A DNA stretch of 64,000 nt from Gardnerella vaginalis 1500E (GCF_000263595.1 NZ_ADES01000020.1:30420-94419); one strand, 5' to 3'; numbered from the stretch's first letter, positions 8,351 to 19,157 are shown. Notes: generated by a model from the letters alone, not told the origin. Numbers and translations: made by a program.

Positions 8351-10720
8351 ATGGTTGTAAATAAAGCTGGAAGACGAGCGTCTAATTCGCGCAAAAACGA
8401 GACAAGAAGCGTATCGTCGCAATCACAAAAAAATACGAATACGCCAGCCTCTCTTCCACCTCGTGGACAAGGCTCATACGGCTCATATCATTCTTCAGGT
8501 TCCGGCAATAGCAACCGTGGCTCAAGACGAGAACGCTCACGCGCATACACGCGTCAGCAGCGCAGAAAGACTTGGCGCGGAAGGCATCCTATTATTTTTT
8601 GGGCGCTAATACTAATTTTTGTACCTATTTTAATTGGCGCAGCAATTTTCGCTTATATGTACGCAACTACCGACATACCTGCTCCTGACAAAGTTGCTAT
8701 GGCAGATAAAACCAAGGTTTATTACGCAGATGGAAAAACAGAGTTGGGGTCTTTTGCTGAACAAAACCGTGAGATTATTAATTGTTCAGTTCTTCCTAAA
8801 TACGTTGGACAGGCAATAGTTGCTTCAGAAAACCGCTCCTTCTACCAAGATGGCGGAATTGATTTTAAGGGAATTGGCCGCGCTCTTATTCATAACGTTA
8901 CTAAACGTGGTCGCTGGGGCGGCTCTACCATTACACAGCAGTACGCTGAACGCTACTATCTTGGCGAAACTAAAACGTATCTCGGTAAACTTCACGAAGC
9001 TATTTTGGCTTTGAAAATCGCTCAAACACAAGATAAAGATACTGTTTTATGCAATTACATGAACACTATTTATCTTGGACGCGGCGCTTATGGTATTCAA
9101 GCGGCAGCAAAAGCTTATTTCGGCGTAGAAGCTAAAGATCTGACATTATCTCAGGCAGCTCTTTTGGCGGGCATAATTCCTGCTCCAAGTAGTTGGGATC
9201 CTGCAATCGGCCCTAAAGAAGCCAGCATTCGCTTTAAGCGAGTGCTGAAAATTATGAAAAAAGACGGTTATATTACGGCTTCTCAAGCAGCAAAAGCTAA
9301 GATTCCAAAAACAATTACACAAACTACGCAAAATATGTATGCAGGTCCGCAAGGATACTTACTGCACATGGTTCGCGACGAGTTGACTGGGAATGGTGCT
9401 TTTAGCCAGGAAGATCTCGATAGCGGCGGATACCGTATTATTACTACGATTGATAAGTCTAAACAAGATTTAATGTTTAATGTTGCAAGCCCTTCTCAAG
9501 GCGGACGTGGGATTGTGCCGCAAGGATTGCAAATTGGCGGAATTTCTGTAAACGCAAAAGACGGCTCGATTATTTCGGTTTATGCAGGCGACGACTATTT
9601 AACAAAACAGTTAAATAACGCAACTCAAGCACTTTATGAGCCTGGATCTACAATGAAGCCTTTTGCTTTAATTGGCGCAATTCAAGCAGGCACGAGTCTT
9701 GACACAATGTTCAACGGAAATTCGCCGCGCAAGTTTGACGGTATTGAAAAACCTGTTGGAAACTTTGCAAACGCAAGCTATGGCATGATTAACTTGTATA
9801 AAGCAACTGCAGATTCCGTCAATACGGTCTATATGGATTTGCAGAGTAAACTTGGCGCTAAAAAAGTTGCGCATACAGCTGTTACTGCAGGACTAAGTCC
9901 TAAGAGAGTTAATGGTAAAAACCCGTTTACTGTGCTCGGTAATGATTCTGTACATGTAAGCGAAATTGCGCGCGCTTACGCAACTTTTGCCAATCAAGGC
10001 AGACGCCCAGATTTGCATATTGTTGCTAGCGTAAAGAATCCTGATGGCAAAGAGTTTTATCGTGCGCCAACTGTTGGAAAGCAAGTTTTCTCGCCAACAG
10101 ATGCTGCATTAGCAACAAAAGCAATGGTTGGAGTAGTTCAACACGGTACTGCAACCGAAGCCAGATCAATTGGAAGGCCTGTAGCTGGTAAATCTGGAAC
10201 AGCAAACGACGAAACCGCTGGAAGCTTCGTAGGATTTACGCCAAATATTGTTACGGCTTTTGCAATTTGGAATCCAGACGCAAATGGCAGTCCACAAGTA
10301 ATTAAACCGTTCCACGGATATCTTGGAGGAAGCGACTACCCTGTTCACTTGTTTACTAGGTACATGCGCCAAGCTGTAGCAGGAACTCCTGTTGCTAAAT
10401 TCCCTGAAGTAAAAGATACTGGTAAGATTGGTGGGCCGGACGGCACGTGGGGCTTAGGCGATAGACATGCTTACACTCATGATGAAGATGAAGAAAATAA
10501 AAATAAGGACAAAGATAAAGACAAGGATAAAGATACAGACAATTTAGACCCTGACCATATTAATCGTGGAGACAATCCGTGGGATAGCTATACAAATAGT
10601 GGAAGCTACGGAAATAGCGGAAACTACAGTAATAGTTACGGCGACAACTACGGAAATTCGAAATCTGAGAACACTGGTGAAAGCCAGTCAGATGCTTCTA
10701 CGCCACACAGCGGGCAGTAA
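8351..10720 (+). CDS. Class A penicillin-binding protein (glycosyltransferase/transpeptidase)
   Basis: A bifunctional peptidoglycan synthase of about 789 residues. After a basic Ser/Arg-rich cytoplasmic tail there is one membrane segment (PIIFWALILIFVPILIGAAI). The GT51 domain has ASENRSFYQDGGIDF and GGSTITQQYAERYYL with its catalytic glutamates. The transpeptidase has the SxxK box (PGSTMKPFAL), SVN and KSGTA. The C-terminus is a low-complexity tail: a D/E/K-rich run, then Ser/Asn/Gly/Tyr repeats. The start at MVVNKAG has GGTGG five bases upstream; an in-frame ATG at 8264 lacks a ribosome-binding site, so the start is moderately sure. Confidence 0.92.
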   Translation: MVVNKAGRRASNSRKNETRSVSSQSQKNTNTPASLPPRGQGSYGSYHSSGSGNSNRGSRRERSRAYTRQQRRKTWRGRHPIIFWALILIFVPILIGAAIFAYMYATTDIPAPDKVAMADKTKVYYADGKTELGSFAEQNREIINCSVLPKYVGQAIVASENRSFYQDGGIDFKGIGRALIHNVTKRGRWGGSTITQQYAERYYLGETKTYLGKLHEAILALKIAQTQDKDTVLCNYMNTIYLGRGAYGIQAAAKAYFGVEAKDLTLSQAALLAGIIPAPSSWDPAIGPKEASIRFKRVLKIMKKDGYITASQAAKAKIPKTITQTTQNMYAGPQGYLLHMVRDELTGNGAFSQEDLDSGGYRIITTIDKSKQDLMFNVASPSQGGRGIVPQGLQIGGISVNAKDGSIISVYAGDDYLTKQLNNATQALYEPGSTMKPFALIGAIQAGTSLDTMFNGNSPRKFDGIEKPVGNFANASYGMINLYKATADSVNTVYMDLQSKLGAKKVAHTAVTAGLSPKRVNGKNPFTVLGNDSVHVSEIARAYATFANQGRRPDLHIVASVKNPDGKEFYRAPTVGKQVFSPTDAALATKAMVGVVQHGTATEARSIGRPVAGKSGTANDETAGSFVGFTPNIVTAFAIWNPDANGSPQVIKPFHGYLGGSDYPVHLFTRYMRQAVAGTPVAKFPEVKDTGKIGGPDGTWGLGDRHAYTHDEDEENKNKDKDKDKDKDTDNLDPDHINRGDNPWDSYTNSGSYGNSGNYSNSYGDNYGNSKSENTGESQSDASTPHSGQ

Positions 10721-10748
10721 TTACAGAAAGTATAAGGAATCATAAATA

Positions 10749-11522
10749 GTGGAACAAAAGACTGAAAAATCAGAAAAAATTACGAATACACAATCAAATA
10801 AGAATATTTTGCGTGCGGTATTTTGGGATATGGATGGCACGCTTATTGATTCGGAACCGTATTGGCACGAGTCTGAATTTTATTTAGTAGAAAAATACGG
10901 CGGATATTGGGATGAAGATTTAGCTTGGAAATGTTCTGGCGGTTCTTTGGAAACAGTTGCAAATAAAATGATTCCTTCCGGAACTAAACTTACGGTAGAA
11001 GAAATCGGCAAAGGGATGGTCGATTACGTTGCAGCTCGTGAAGCTGAGTGCGTGCCGTGGATTCCAGGAGTTCTAGATCTTCTTAAAAGCCTCACAAATG
11101 CTGGTATTCCTTCTATTTTAGTCAGCAATTCTCCGCGCTGCTTAGTAGAAAATATTGTTAAGCATGCTCCAGAAGGCGCTTTTGCTGGATACGTTTGTGG
11201 CGACGATGGTTTTAAGCCTAAGCCAAGCGCTGAGCCATATTTGGCTGCTGGGAAAATGGTTGGTATTTGTGGAAGCGCGGAAGAAATCGCTGAGCAAATG
11301 GCTCACTGCGTAATCATAGAAGATTCTTTATCTGGTCTTACTGCTGCAGTTAATTCTGGAGCTACTGTAGTTGCGCAAACTGGTTTTTCGCGCGCAAATA
11401 TTGAGGAAAGTAAGCATCACGCTGAACTTAATGGATATGAAGGCGTGAGCGCAAAAACTCTTGAAAATATTGTTATTAAACGCGCCAAGCTCGCCACAGA
11501 ACAACAGATTTCTCGTCTTTAA
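10749..11522 (+). CDS. HAD-superfamily phosphatase
   Basis: A 257-residue haloacid-dehalogenase-like hydrolase. Motif I is FWDMDGTLIDSEPYWHESE, followed by a helical cap; motif II is ILVSNSPRC, motif III the lysine in GDDGFKPKPSAEPYL, and motif IV VIIEDSLSGLTAAVNSGATVV. This is the beta-phosphoglucomutase/phosphoglycolate phosphatase-like class; the substrate cannot be assigned. The start is GTG with AAGGA upstream. It lies 28 bases after the penicillin-binding protein and probably shares its transcript. Its last 47 bases overlap the 3' end of hspR on the other strand. Confidence 0.88.
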   Translation: MEQKTEKSEKITNTQSNKNILRAVFWDMDGTLIDSEPYWHESEFYLVEKYGGYWDEDLAWKCSGGSLETVANKMIPSGTKLTVEEIGKGMVDYVAAREAECVPWIPGVLDLLKSLTNAGIPSILVSNSPRCLVENIVKHAPEGAFAGYVCGDDGFKPKPSAEPYLAAGKMVGICGSAEEIAEQMAHCVIIEDSLSGLTAAVNSGATVVAQTGFSRANIEESKHHAELNGYEGVSAKTLENIVIKRAKLATEQQISRL

Positions 11523-12072
11523 TTGCGTTATTATCGCTTGCGTTTGCATACTCTGATGACGAATAAGACGACGGCAAAGCTCGGCGCTCAGTGCGAATAT
11601 CTCGTCTCCAGCGCCTAGCATTGCGAGAACGCTGCATTTCCACAATGTCACCATCTGCGTTTGCGGCAAAAATATTGCGTTCTGAAGACTCTGCAGCTTC
11701 TGTTAAATGACGAACTTGCCTTTTAAGCTGTCGATTTTCTTCTTGCAGATCCAGAATTTGCATAATTCCAGCTAAATTGATACCTTCATTTTGGCTTAAA
11801 TTCTGCGTTTGTACAATTCTGCTTATATCTCGCAAAGAGTATCTGCGAGCGCCACCTTCTGTGCGCTGAGGCATGATTAAACGCAAACGATCGTATTGAC
11901 GAAGGGTTTGCGGATGAGTATTGGTAAGGCGCGCTACATGGCTGACGGTAAATATTGGCAAATCGATTGTAAAACCTACTTCGTCCGCGCCGTCAAGCGT
12001 TGCACTACCACGCACTAAAGCAACTGCGCACATTTCATACAGTGCTTTAGTTTCACGCGTTATAGGTGTCAT
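11476..12072 (-). CDS. hspR: Heat-shock repressor HspR (MerR family)
   Basis: A 198-residue MerR-type regulator. PIFTVSHVARLTNTHPQTLRQYDRLRLIMPQRTEGGARRYS is the winged helix-turn-helix, followed by a coiled coil (LQEENRQLKRQVRHL) for dimerisation. HspR binds HAIR sites and, with DnaK as co-repressor, shuts off the dnaK operon. It is the last gene of dnaK-grpE-dnaJ-hspR, 44 bases after dnaJ, as in other actinobacteria. The arginine/serine-rich C-terminal ~70 residues are longer than in many HspR proteins. The 3' end overlaps the convergent HAD gene. Confidence 0.92.
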   Translation of the reverse strand: MTPITRETKALYEMCAVALVRGSATLDGADEVGFTIDLPIFTVSHVARLTNTHPQTLRQYDRLRLIMPQRTEGGARRYSLRDISRIVQTQNLSQNEGINLAGIMQILDLQEENRQLKRQVRHLTEAAESSERNIFAANADGDIVEMQRSRNARRWRRDIRTERRALPSSYSSSEYANASDNNAIKDEKSVVLWRAWRV

Positions 12073-12116
12073 AGCACGCCTTCCTTTACTTTTACTTTTC
12101 TTAATTTATTTTTACA

Positions 12117-13169
12117 CTAATTTTGTCTCAAATTATTAATTTCTTCCGAGTAAGATTCGCCGGCAGTCTTATCAAATTCTTTTGCAGCATGCTTAAGTAG
12201 CATAGTTGCGCGCTTTGGTACGCGAATTTGCACAATACCAATAAAATCGCCGTTGGAACCTGGCACACCGGAGCCTTGAGCACGAATCTCGTCTCCACTA
12301 GAAGACCCAGCAGGCACTTTAAAAGTCACAGCATTGCCATCTACGTCATTAAGCGTAACTTTTGCGCCGTGCACAGCTTCGCTCAAAGTTACCGGAAGAG
12401 TTGCGACCAAATCGTTTGCGCGCAAAGTGAATTTATTAGATTCTTCTACATGAACTTGTAGGTACAAATCTCCTGCAGAACCGCCAAATCTTCCTGGCTT
12501 TCCTTTGCCTTTTAAACGAATTTTTTGACCGTTTTTTACTCCGGCTGGAATATGCGTTTTAAAAGTTTCGCCTGCCGCGCGAAGGGACACAGTGGCACCT
12601 TTAAAAGCCTGCTTAAAAGTGAGTTTGATATCTGTTGTTATATCGTCACCTTTTGTAGGCACATTTTGGTTTTGCGCACTTTCGTACTGCTCGCCAGCAA
12701 AACTATTCGCGCTTTGGAATCCAGACGCACCAGAATTTTGACGCCCACCGCCAAACATGGAGAAAATATCACCCATATTTGGGCCAGCGCCACTACTTGC
12801 GAAACGAATGCGCGAGCCGTTGCCGCCCATTGCGCCCATTCCTGCACCGCCGTTAAACATGGAGAAAATATCCGAGAAGCTTGACGCATCAAATCCGCCT
12901 GCTCCCCCAGCGCCACCGGCAAAACGAGCACCTCCTGCACCAAATTGACGAATAGCATCGTAGCGTTGGCGCGTTTGGCTATCTTTTAGAACATCATAAG
13001 CTTCAGAAACGTCCTTAAACTTTTCTTCAGCTTCTTTTGTTTTGTTCAAATCCGGATGATACTTACGCGCTAACTTACGATACGCTTTAGTAATCGTTGC
13101 TTCGTCAGCGTCTTTGGAGACACCTAAAACTTTATAAAAATCTTTAGCTAACCACTCATTTTCAGCCAT
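12117..13169 (-). CDS. dnaJ: DnaJ-like co-chaperone without zinc finger
   Basis: A 350-residue Hsp40. The J domain (residues 10-75) has the HPD motif in [10 protein letters not shown] and stimulates DnaK's ATPase. A Gly/Phe/Met-rich linker (about residues 78-150) follows, then the two beta-sandwich substrate domains of DnaJ C-terminal type ([23 protein letters not shown] and later). The four CxxCxGxG zinc repeats of classical DnaJ are absent, so this is the type II, CbpA-like form, in the dnaK operon. An intercistronic hairpin separates it from grpE by a 125-base gap. Confidence 0.92.
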   Translation of the reverse strand: MAENEWLAKDFYKVLGVSKDADEATITKAYRKLARKYHPDLNKTKEAEEKFKDVSEAYDVLKDSQTRQRYDAIRQFGAGGARFAGGAGGAGGFDASSFSDIFSMFNGGAGMGAMGGNGSRIRFASSGAGPNMGDIFSMFGGGRQNSGASGFQSANSFAGEQYESAQNQNVPTKGDDITTDIKLTFKQAFKGATVSLRAAGETFKTHIPAGVKNGQKIRLKGKGKPGRFGGSAGDLYLQVHVEESNKFTLRANDLVATLPVTLSEAVHGAKVTLNDVDGNAVTFKVPAGSSSGDEIRAQGSGVPGSNGDFIGIVQIRVPKRATMLLKHAAKEFDKTAGESYSEEINNLRQN

Positions 13170-13227
13170 TTGTGCCTCCTTTCTTTACAAGCACATTGGC
13201 TATTTCGCTTTTTGACCAAATATAGCC

Positions 13228-13261
13228 TGCTCGTGCCAACTCTTATGAGCTAGCACGAGCA
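13228..13261 (-). promoter_or_regulatory. Hairpin between grpE and dnaJ
   Basis: GCTCGTGC and GCACGAGC form an 8-9 bp stem with a loop of about 16 bases in the 125-base grpE-dnaJ gap. No T-run follows on the minus strand, so it is more likely an RNA processing or stability element or an attenuator than a full terminator. Confidence 0.5.
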
Positions 13262-13294
13262 AGTTACGCAATAAAGTTACGACTAAGAGTTTCG

Positions 13295-14008
13295 TTAGGA
13301 ATTACTTGGTGAAGAAACGACCACACGAGCAGCGCGAATAACACGCTCTCCTATGCGATACCCTGCCTCAACCACAGCGTCCACAGTTTCTTTTGTAGCG
13401 TCTGGATCAGGACGATGTAAAACAGCATCGTGCTTTGTCGGGTCAAAGTCTTCGCCTTTTTCGCCGAACTTTTCTACGCCAAACTTCGCAAAAGCCTTAT
13501 CAATCTTGGTTGCAACAGCCTTGAACGAATCATCCATTTCGCTGTGCTCGCGAATACGGTCAATATCATCCAAAGCTGGAAGCAATGCTGTTAGCACGTC
13601 GATAATTCCATGCTGTCTGAAACGATCCTGTTCTTTCGCAGAACGATTGCGGAAATTAATAAACTCTGCTCGCTCGCGTTGCAACGCTTCTAAGTATTCA
13701 GCAGCCTCTTTTTTGGCTTTACCTAAAGGCGTTAAACTGCTGTCGTCTGCATCTTTATTATCTTTCGATTCAGAAGATTCAGAAGATTCAGAAGAATTTG
13801 CGATATTTGCAGAATCCGCAGAATCTGCAGAATCCGCAGAAACATTAGCATCAGACTGAGCGTCATCCGTTTCTGCACGATTCACGTTTTCAGCATCTTG
13901 ATCTGAAGACTGTGCAGAAGTCTTCGCAGAATCTTCTGCAGGTTTCACATCCAGCGAGTCAGAATCTTCCATTCCTTGCAAATATTCGTTGGTGTTAAAG
14001 TCGGACAT
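13295..14008 (-). CDS. grpE: Nucleotide exchange factor GrpE
   Basis: Releases ADP from DnaK. The first ~95 residues are acidic and Ser/Asp/Ala-rich with repeated SADSAD and SSESSES runs. A long coiled coil (EAAEYLEALQRERAEFINFRNRSAKEQDRFRQHG) and the beta-wing domain (AFAKFGVEKFGEKGEDFDPTKHDAVLHRPD, GYRIGERVIRAARVVVS) follow. The start codon overlaps the dnaK stop by one base (TAATG on the minus strand), which suggests translational coupling. The acidic N-terminus is longer than in E. coli GrpE. Confidence 0.94.
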   Translation of the reverse strand: MSDFNTNEYLQGMEDSDSLDVKPAEDSAKTSAQSSDQDAENVNRAETDDAQSDANVSADSADSADSANIANSSESSESSESKDNKDADDSSLTPLGKAKKEAAEYLEALQRERAEFINFRNRSAKEQDRFRQHGIIDVLTALLPALDDIDRIREHSEMDDSFKAVATKIDKAFAKFGVEKFGEKGEDFDPTKHDAVLHRPDPDATKETVDAVVEAGYRIGERVIRAARVVVSSPSNS

Positions 14009-15915
14009 TACTTGTTGTCCTTATCGTCCTTGTCGTCGTCCACCACTTCGGCGTCAACCACGTCATCATCCTTAGAGGCAGATTCAGCACCAGCATTTGC
14101 ACCAGCATTTGCACCAGCCTGAGCACCAGCAGCAGGACCAGCTTGAGCACCAGCAGCGCCCTGCTGAGCGTAAAGCTGCTGACCAATCTTCTGAGCAGAA
14201 GTCATCAACTCGCTCTGAGCAGACTTAATCTTCTCAACGTCATCACCCTTCAAAGCTTCCTTCAAAGCGTTAACCTTTTCGGTAACTTCCTTGGAGATTT
14301 CGTCGGAAAGCTTGTCTTTATTATCGTTTACAAGCTTTTCAGTTTGGTAGGCAAAAGCTTCTGCCTGGTTGCGAACTTCAGCTTCTTCCTTACGCTTCTT
14401 ATCTTCAGCTTCGTGAGCTTCAGCTTCCTTAACCATGCGATCGATTTCGTCCTTTGGAAGGCCAGAACCACCGGTAATAGTCATGGACTGCTCCTTGCCA
14501 GTGCCCTTATCCTTAGCGGAAACGTGCACAATGCCGTTAGCGTCAATATCGAAAGTAACTTCAATCTGAGGAACGCCACGAGGAGCTGGAGCAATACCAG
14601 TCAACTCAAAAGTGCCAAGAGGCTTGTTATCGCGAGCAAACTCACGTTCACCCTGGTAAACCTGAATCAACACGGATGGCTGATTATCTTCTGCAGTGGA
14701 GAATACTTCCGAGCGCTTCGTAGGAATAGCAGTGTTGCGATCGATAAGCTTTGTCATAATTCCACCCTTGGTTTCAATACCCAAGGAAAGTGGAGTTACA
14801 TCAATAAGCAGAACGTCTTTGCGGTCTCCCTTAATAACGCCCGACTGCACGGCTGCACCAACAGCCACGACTTCATCTGGGTTCACGGACTGGTTAGCTT
14901 CCTTACCGCCGGTAAGTTCCTTCACCAAATCCTTCACAGCTGGCATACGAGTAGAGCCACCAACAAGAACCACGTGATCAATCTGGCTTACGGAAATTCC
15001 AGCGTCAGAAAGCACGTTGTTAAATGGCGTACGGCAGCGACCGAGCAAGTCGGAAGTCATTTCCTCAAAGTGAGCGCGAGTCAAAGTCTCATCCAAATGC
15101 ACTGGAGTGCCGTCAGGAGTCATTGCCAAGTACTGCATAGAAATTGAAGTGGAAGTAGAAGAGCTAAGCTCCTTCTTCGCCTGCTCAGCAGCTTCCTTCA
15201 AACGCTGCAAAGCAATCTTATCCTTGCTCAAATCAACGCCATACTTGTTCTTAACTTCGCCAACAAGCCAGTCGATAATCTTCTGATCCCAATCGTCGCC
15301 ACCCAAGTGGTTATCACCATTAGTAGCCTGAACCTGAATTGTGGAGAATCCGTCGTCATCCTTACCAATTTCAAGCAAGGACACATCGAAAGTACCACCA
15401 CCCAAGTCGAATACCAAAATGCGCTCGTCTTCCTTGCCCTTTTCGAGGCCGTAAGCCAAAGCTGCAGCAGTTGGCTCGTTAATAATACGAAGCACGTTCA
15501 AGCCTGCAATCTTACCTGCGTCCTTAGTTGCCTGACGCTGAGCGTCGTTGAAGTATGCTGGGCAGGTAATAACGGCGTCGGTTACTGGCTCGCCCAAGTA
15601 AGCTTCAGCATCGCGCTTCAACTTCATCAAAACCTGTGCGGAAATCTCCTGTGGAGTCCACTTCTTACCGTCGATTTCAACAGTCCAATCAGTGCCCATG
15701 TGGCGCTTTACGGAGCTAATTGTACGATCAACGTTTGTTACAGCCTGACGCTTAGCGACTTCGCCAACCAGAATTTCGCCGGACTTGCTAAATGCCACAA
15801 CAGATGGTGTGGTGCGAGCGCCTTCAGCGTTCACAATAACGGTTGGGCTGCCGCCTTCAAGAGTAGCGATGCAAGAATTAGTTGTACCCAAATCAATACC
15901 TACTGCACGTCCCAT
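14008..15915 (-). CDS. dnaK: Molecular chaperone DnaK (Hsp70)
   Basis: A 635-residue Hsp70 and first gene of the heat-shock operon. The N-terminus [21 protein letters not shown], the phosphate loop [16 protein letters not shown] and [13 protein letters not shown] mark the ATPase domain. The linker [19 protein letters not shown] leads into the substrate-binding domain. The C-terminal tail is Ala/Gly-rich with repeats of AGA.. and ends in an acidic [13 protein letters not shown] segment. AAGGAGAA precedes the ATG. Expression is expected to be under HspR through the HAIR site about 136 bases upstream. Confidence 0.97.
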   Translation of the reverse strand: MGRAVGIDLGTTNSCIATLEGGSPTVIVNAEGARTTPSVVAFSKSGEILVGEVAKRQAVTNVDRTISSVKRHMGTDWTVEIDGKKWTPQEISAQVLMKLKRDAEAYLGEPVTDAVITCPAYFNDAQRQATKDAGKIAGLNVLRIINEPTAAALAYGLEKGKEDERILVFDLGGGTFDVSLLEIGKDDDGFSTIQVQATNGDNHLGGDDWDQKIIDWLVGEVKNKYGVDLSKDKIALQRLKEAAEQAKKELSSSTSTSISMQYLAMTPDGTPVHLDETLTRAHFEEMTSDLLGRCRTPFNNVLSDAGISVSQIDHVVLVGGSTRMPAVKDLVKELTGGKEANQSVNPDEVVAVGAAVQSGVIKGDRKDVLLIDVTPLSLGIETKGGIMTKLIDRNTAIPTKRSEVFSTAEDNQPSVLIQVYQGEREFARDNKPLGTFELTGIAPAPRGVPQIEVTFDIDANGIVHVSAKDKGTGKEQSMTITGGSGLPKDEIDRMVKEAEAHEAEDKKRKEEAEVRNQAEAFAYQTEKLVNDNKDKLSDEISKEVTEKVNALKEALKGDDVEKIKSAQSELMTSAQKIGQQLYAQQGAAGAQAGPAAGAQAGANAGANAGAESASKDDDVVDAEVVDDDKDDKDNK

Positions 15916-16050
15916 AATTTCTCCTTAACTAGGTATTGCACGTTTTGTGCAATTACGTTTTCCTTTAAGTTTTGTAGTTACGTGAGCTGAGCTTTATTTA
16001 GATTCCTTATTGGAAACTAGGTAAATCACCAGCTTTTTTACTTTCCAAAA

Positions 16051-16084
16051 CTTGAGCCTACTACACTCAACTTGTAAAAGTCAA
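16051..16084 (-). promoter_or_regulatory. dnaK promoter with HAIR (HspR) operator
   Basis: Plus-strand 16051-16071 reads CTTGAGC, seven bases, ACTCAAC: 12 of 14 positions of the HAIR consensus CTTGAGT-N7-ACTCAAG. On the minus strand a -35-like TTGACT (16079-16084) lies just upstream, so a bound repressor would cover the -10 region. A further perfect half-site, ACTCAAG, is at 16125-16131. Known for the family: HspR represses the dnaK operon in actinobacteria through such sites. Confidence 0.75.
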
Positions 16085-16172
16085 CTTTTATTCCCAAAAA
16101 TTACAAAAAACTTTATACAACCAGACTCAAGTTTTGAATAAAAGCATAGTTTAAGGATAAATTACGCAAGTT

Positions 16173-16904
16173 TCACGCGCTGAACTTAAAATGCCGCAAA
16201 GAGTTATCTAATGCGTTATAGCGCGCTAAAACGCCAATAAGAGGCGTACCGATACCTGTTATGAGTTTGATTACTTCAGTTGCCATCATTGCGCCAACAA
16301 TAGCCGCAGTTGCTCCCAATACCGCCGATTTCGGCAGCTTTTCTTCCGGAGGTGGGCAAGGGTACAAGTCTCGCAAGCACGGCCCCTCACCAGGCATAAA
16401 AACGCTTACTTGACCTTCATAATAAAGCACCGAACCATAAACTTCCGGCGTTCCTGCGTTCCACGCGGCATCCGCGATCAAAAAGCGCGTAGCAAAATTA
16501 TCACAACCATCAATTATTAAGTCATGATTTTCTACAAGTTGCTTCGCGTTATCTTCATTAAACCTAGGTATAAGGTTGATTTTTAGCCCGGGAGATAATG
16601 CTTGCAGACGTTTAGCCGCAAGTTGCGCTTTAGATTTGCCACACTGATCAACAGTGTACAAAGTCTGCCTTTGCAAGTTAGAAAGCTCAACAACGTCATC
16701 ATCGCAAATCGTGATTTCTCCAACTCCTGCAGCGGCAAGCGAAAGCAGGCATGGAGAACCAAGTCCACCAGCACCAACCATGCAGATTTTTGCATTTCGA
16801 AGTAACTGTTGATGCGCGTGCGTAAAGCCAGGCAGGAGCAAGTGGCGGCAAGTGCGTTCCGCCTCAAGCTCCTGCAGGCTGTCGTAAATTTTATTAATCG
16901 TCAT
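16173..16904 (-). CDS. thiF: ThiF/MoeB-family adenylyltransferase
   Basis: A 243-residue E1-like enzyme that adenylates the C-terminal Gly-Gly of ThiS for sulfur loading. The Rossmann motif is ICMVGAGGLGSPCLLSLAAAGVGEITICDDDVVELSNLQRQ, with the arginine finger and DGCDNFATRFLI. The usual two CxxC zinc pairs are not intact: the first region reads GPCLRDLYPCPPPEE and no second pair is seen near the C-terminus. It is the last gene of the thiO-thiS-thiG-thiF operon, which makes thiamine thiazole synthesis more likely than molybdopterin synthesis. Confidence 0.88.
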   Translation of the reverse strand: MTINKIYDSLQELEAERTCRHLLLPGFTHAHQQLLRNAKICMVGAGGLGSPCLLSLAAAGVGEITICDDDVVELSNLQRQTLYTVDQCGKSKAQLAAKRLQALSPGLKINLIPRFNEDNAKQLVENHDLIIDGCDNFATRFLIADAAWNAGTPEVYGSVLYYEGQVSVFMPGEGPCLRDLYPCPPPEEKLPKSAVLGATAAIVGAMMATEVIKLITGIGTPLIGVLARYNALDNSLRHFKFSA

Positions 16905-16940
16905 GCTTAAATAATTATGCCGAAATTCATACTACGAAAT

Positions 16941-17786
<846 letters not shown>

Positions 17787-17803
17787 TTAATATTTTGTAA
17801 GCG

Positions 17804-18010
17804 TCAGCCGCCTTGAACTGCGCTGAGAATCTCAATTTGATCCCCATTGCAAATCACAGTAGACGCCCACTGATTACGCTTAAGCACATCGTCGCCAATT
17901 GCAACAGCTATGCCAGAGCCAGCATCAGAACCGTAACGTTGAGCAATAAGCTCAGCAACAGTTAACCCATCTTGAACTTCAATAGTTTCACCATTGACGA
18001 CGATTTGCAT
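17804..18010 (-). CDS. thiS: Sulfur carrier protein ThiS
   Basis: A 68-residue ubiquitin-like protein starting MQIVVNGETIEVQDGLTVAELI and ending SAVQGG. The C-terminal Gly-Gly is the site adenylated by ThiF and converted to the thiocarboxylate that donates sulfur to ThiG. Length and position between thiO and thiG are as expected. Confidence 0.95.
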   Translation of the reverse strand: MQIVVNGETIEVQDGLTVAELIAQRYGSDAGSGIAVAIGDDVLKRNQWASTVICNGDQIEILSAVQGG

Positions 18011-18079
18011 AATTCAACCTTTATTAACGTCTATTAAAACTTGCGTAATTAGAACGAGTGTCACTAGAAACTTAAGTTA

Positions 18080-19150
18080 CTAGAAACGAGCAGGATCGCA
18101 GCTTTCCAAGAATCCCTTTTCCTTCTCAGTCAACTCTTGCTCAAGCACAAGCTTTGTAGTCAAAGAAGAACCCAAAGCGGTGAGCAAAATTCCATGACGG
18201 AAGTAGCCGGTGGAAATCGTTGTGTGAGTCTTAGGATCAATACCAATGAATGGCAAATCGTCTGGAGTGCCAGGGCGACCGCCAGCAGTAACCTCAGTAA
18301 TCGAGCATTCCTGAATGCCAGGAAGCACACTTGCAGCATCGCGAAGCAAGTCGAGAACGCCACCAACCTTTGGAATATCGCGGTCGTCTTCGCGAGATGT
18401 AGCGCCGAGCACAAGCTCACCAGTTTCCTTAGCGCGAGGCACCAAATACACTGGGCGATCGTGCACAAATCCACGAACCACGGAGCTCAAAATTGGACGC
18501 AAAGGCTCTGGAATAGTCATACGAATCATATCGCCCCACACAGCGCGAAGCTTAAGCTGCGGAAGCATGTCCTTAGCTCCCAAGCCAGATGCCAAAACTG
18601 TGTCTGGACCCAAATCGTCTGGAGTGCTTGCGCGACGCTCAATAACAACACCGCGCTTTTCGAGTGCATCAATCATTGCTGCAGTGAAAAGACGAGGGTT
18701 GATTTGATGATCGTCCGGCACGCTTACAGCGCCAGCAATAGTTGGCGAAAGAGCAGGTTCAATTTCACGAAGCTTACTCACAGAAATATGCTCAGCTCTA
18801 CGTCCGTAACGGTGCTGCAAGTTTAGCAACTCGTTTACGTGCTCGTTATCTGCAGCGTCGCCGCCGATTACGTAAGAGCCGCACTCTAAATAACCGGTTG
18901 GCTTATCAGTATACTTTGCAACCGAATCAACCAATTCCTTATACATGGTTGCGGACTCAAACATAAGTGGATACAACGCTTCTTGCTGATATTGCATTTC
19001 TGCGGTAGGAGCTAACATGCCGGCAGCATGGTGAGAAGCGCCAGAGACTGGATCCGGATCAATTATGCTAACTTTTACGCCGGCTTCCGTAAGTCTCCAC
19101 GCTGTTGCTAAACCAATAATACCTGCACCAATAATACGAATATTTCGCAT
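18080..19150 (-). CDS. thiO: Glycine oxidase, FAD-dependent
   Basis: A 356-residue flavoprotein of the DAO family that oxidises glycine to the dehydroglycine used by ThiG. The FAD-binding fold is RNIRIIGAGIIGLATAWRLTEAG, followed by SGASHHAAGMLAP; late motifs are LVLGATSREDD, PGTPDDLPFIG and the GYFRHGILLTALG flavin segment. It is the first gene of the thiazole operon, directly behind the TPP riboswitch, whose 3' end abuts its GGAAGGAGT ribosome-binding site. Confidence 0.94.
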   Translation of the reverse strand: MRNIRIIGAGIIGLATAWRLTEAGVKVSIIDPDPVSGASHHAAGMLAPTAEMQYQQEALYPLMFESATMYKELVDSVAKYTDKPTGYLECGSYVIGGDAADNEHVNELLNLQHRYGRRAEHISVSKLREIEPALSPTIAGAVSVPDDHQINPRLFTAAMIDALEKRGVVIERRASTPDDLGPDTVLASGLGAKDMLPQLKLRAVWGDMIRMTIPEPLRPILSSVVRGFVHDRPVYLVPRAKETGELVLGATSREDDRDIPKVGGVLDLLRDAASVLPGIQECSITEVTAGGRPGTPDDLPFIGIDPKTHTTISTGYFRHGILLTALGSSLTTKLVLEQELTEKEKGFLESCDPARF

Positions 19151-19157
19151 ATATACT

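Noticed and set aside
14143..15147. 334-codon open frame on the plus strand opposite dnaK
   Set aside because: Shadow of a well-conserved gene; no ribosome-binding site or recognisable domain.
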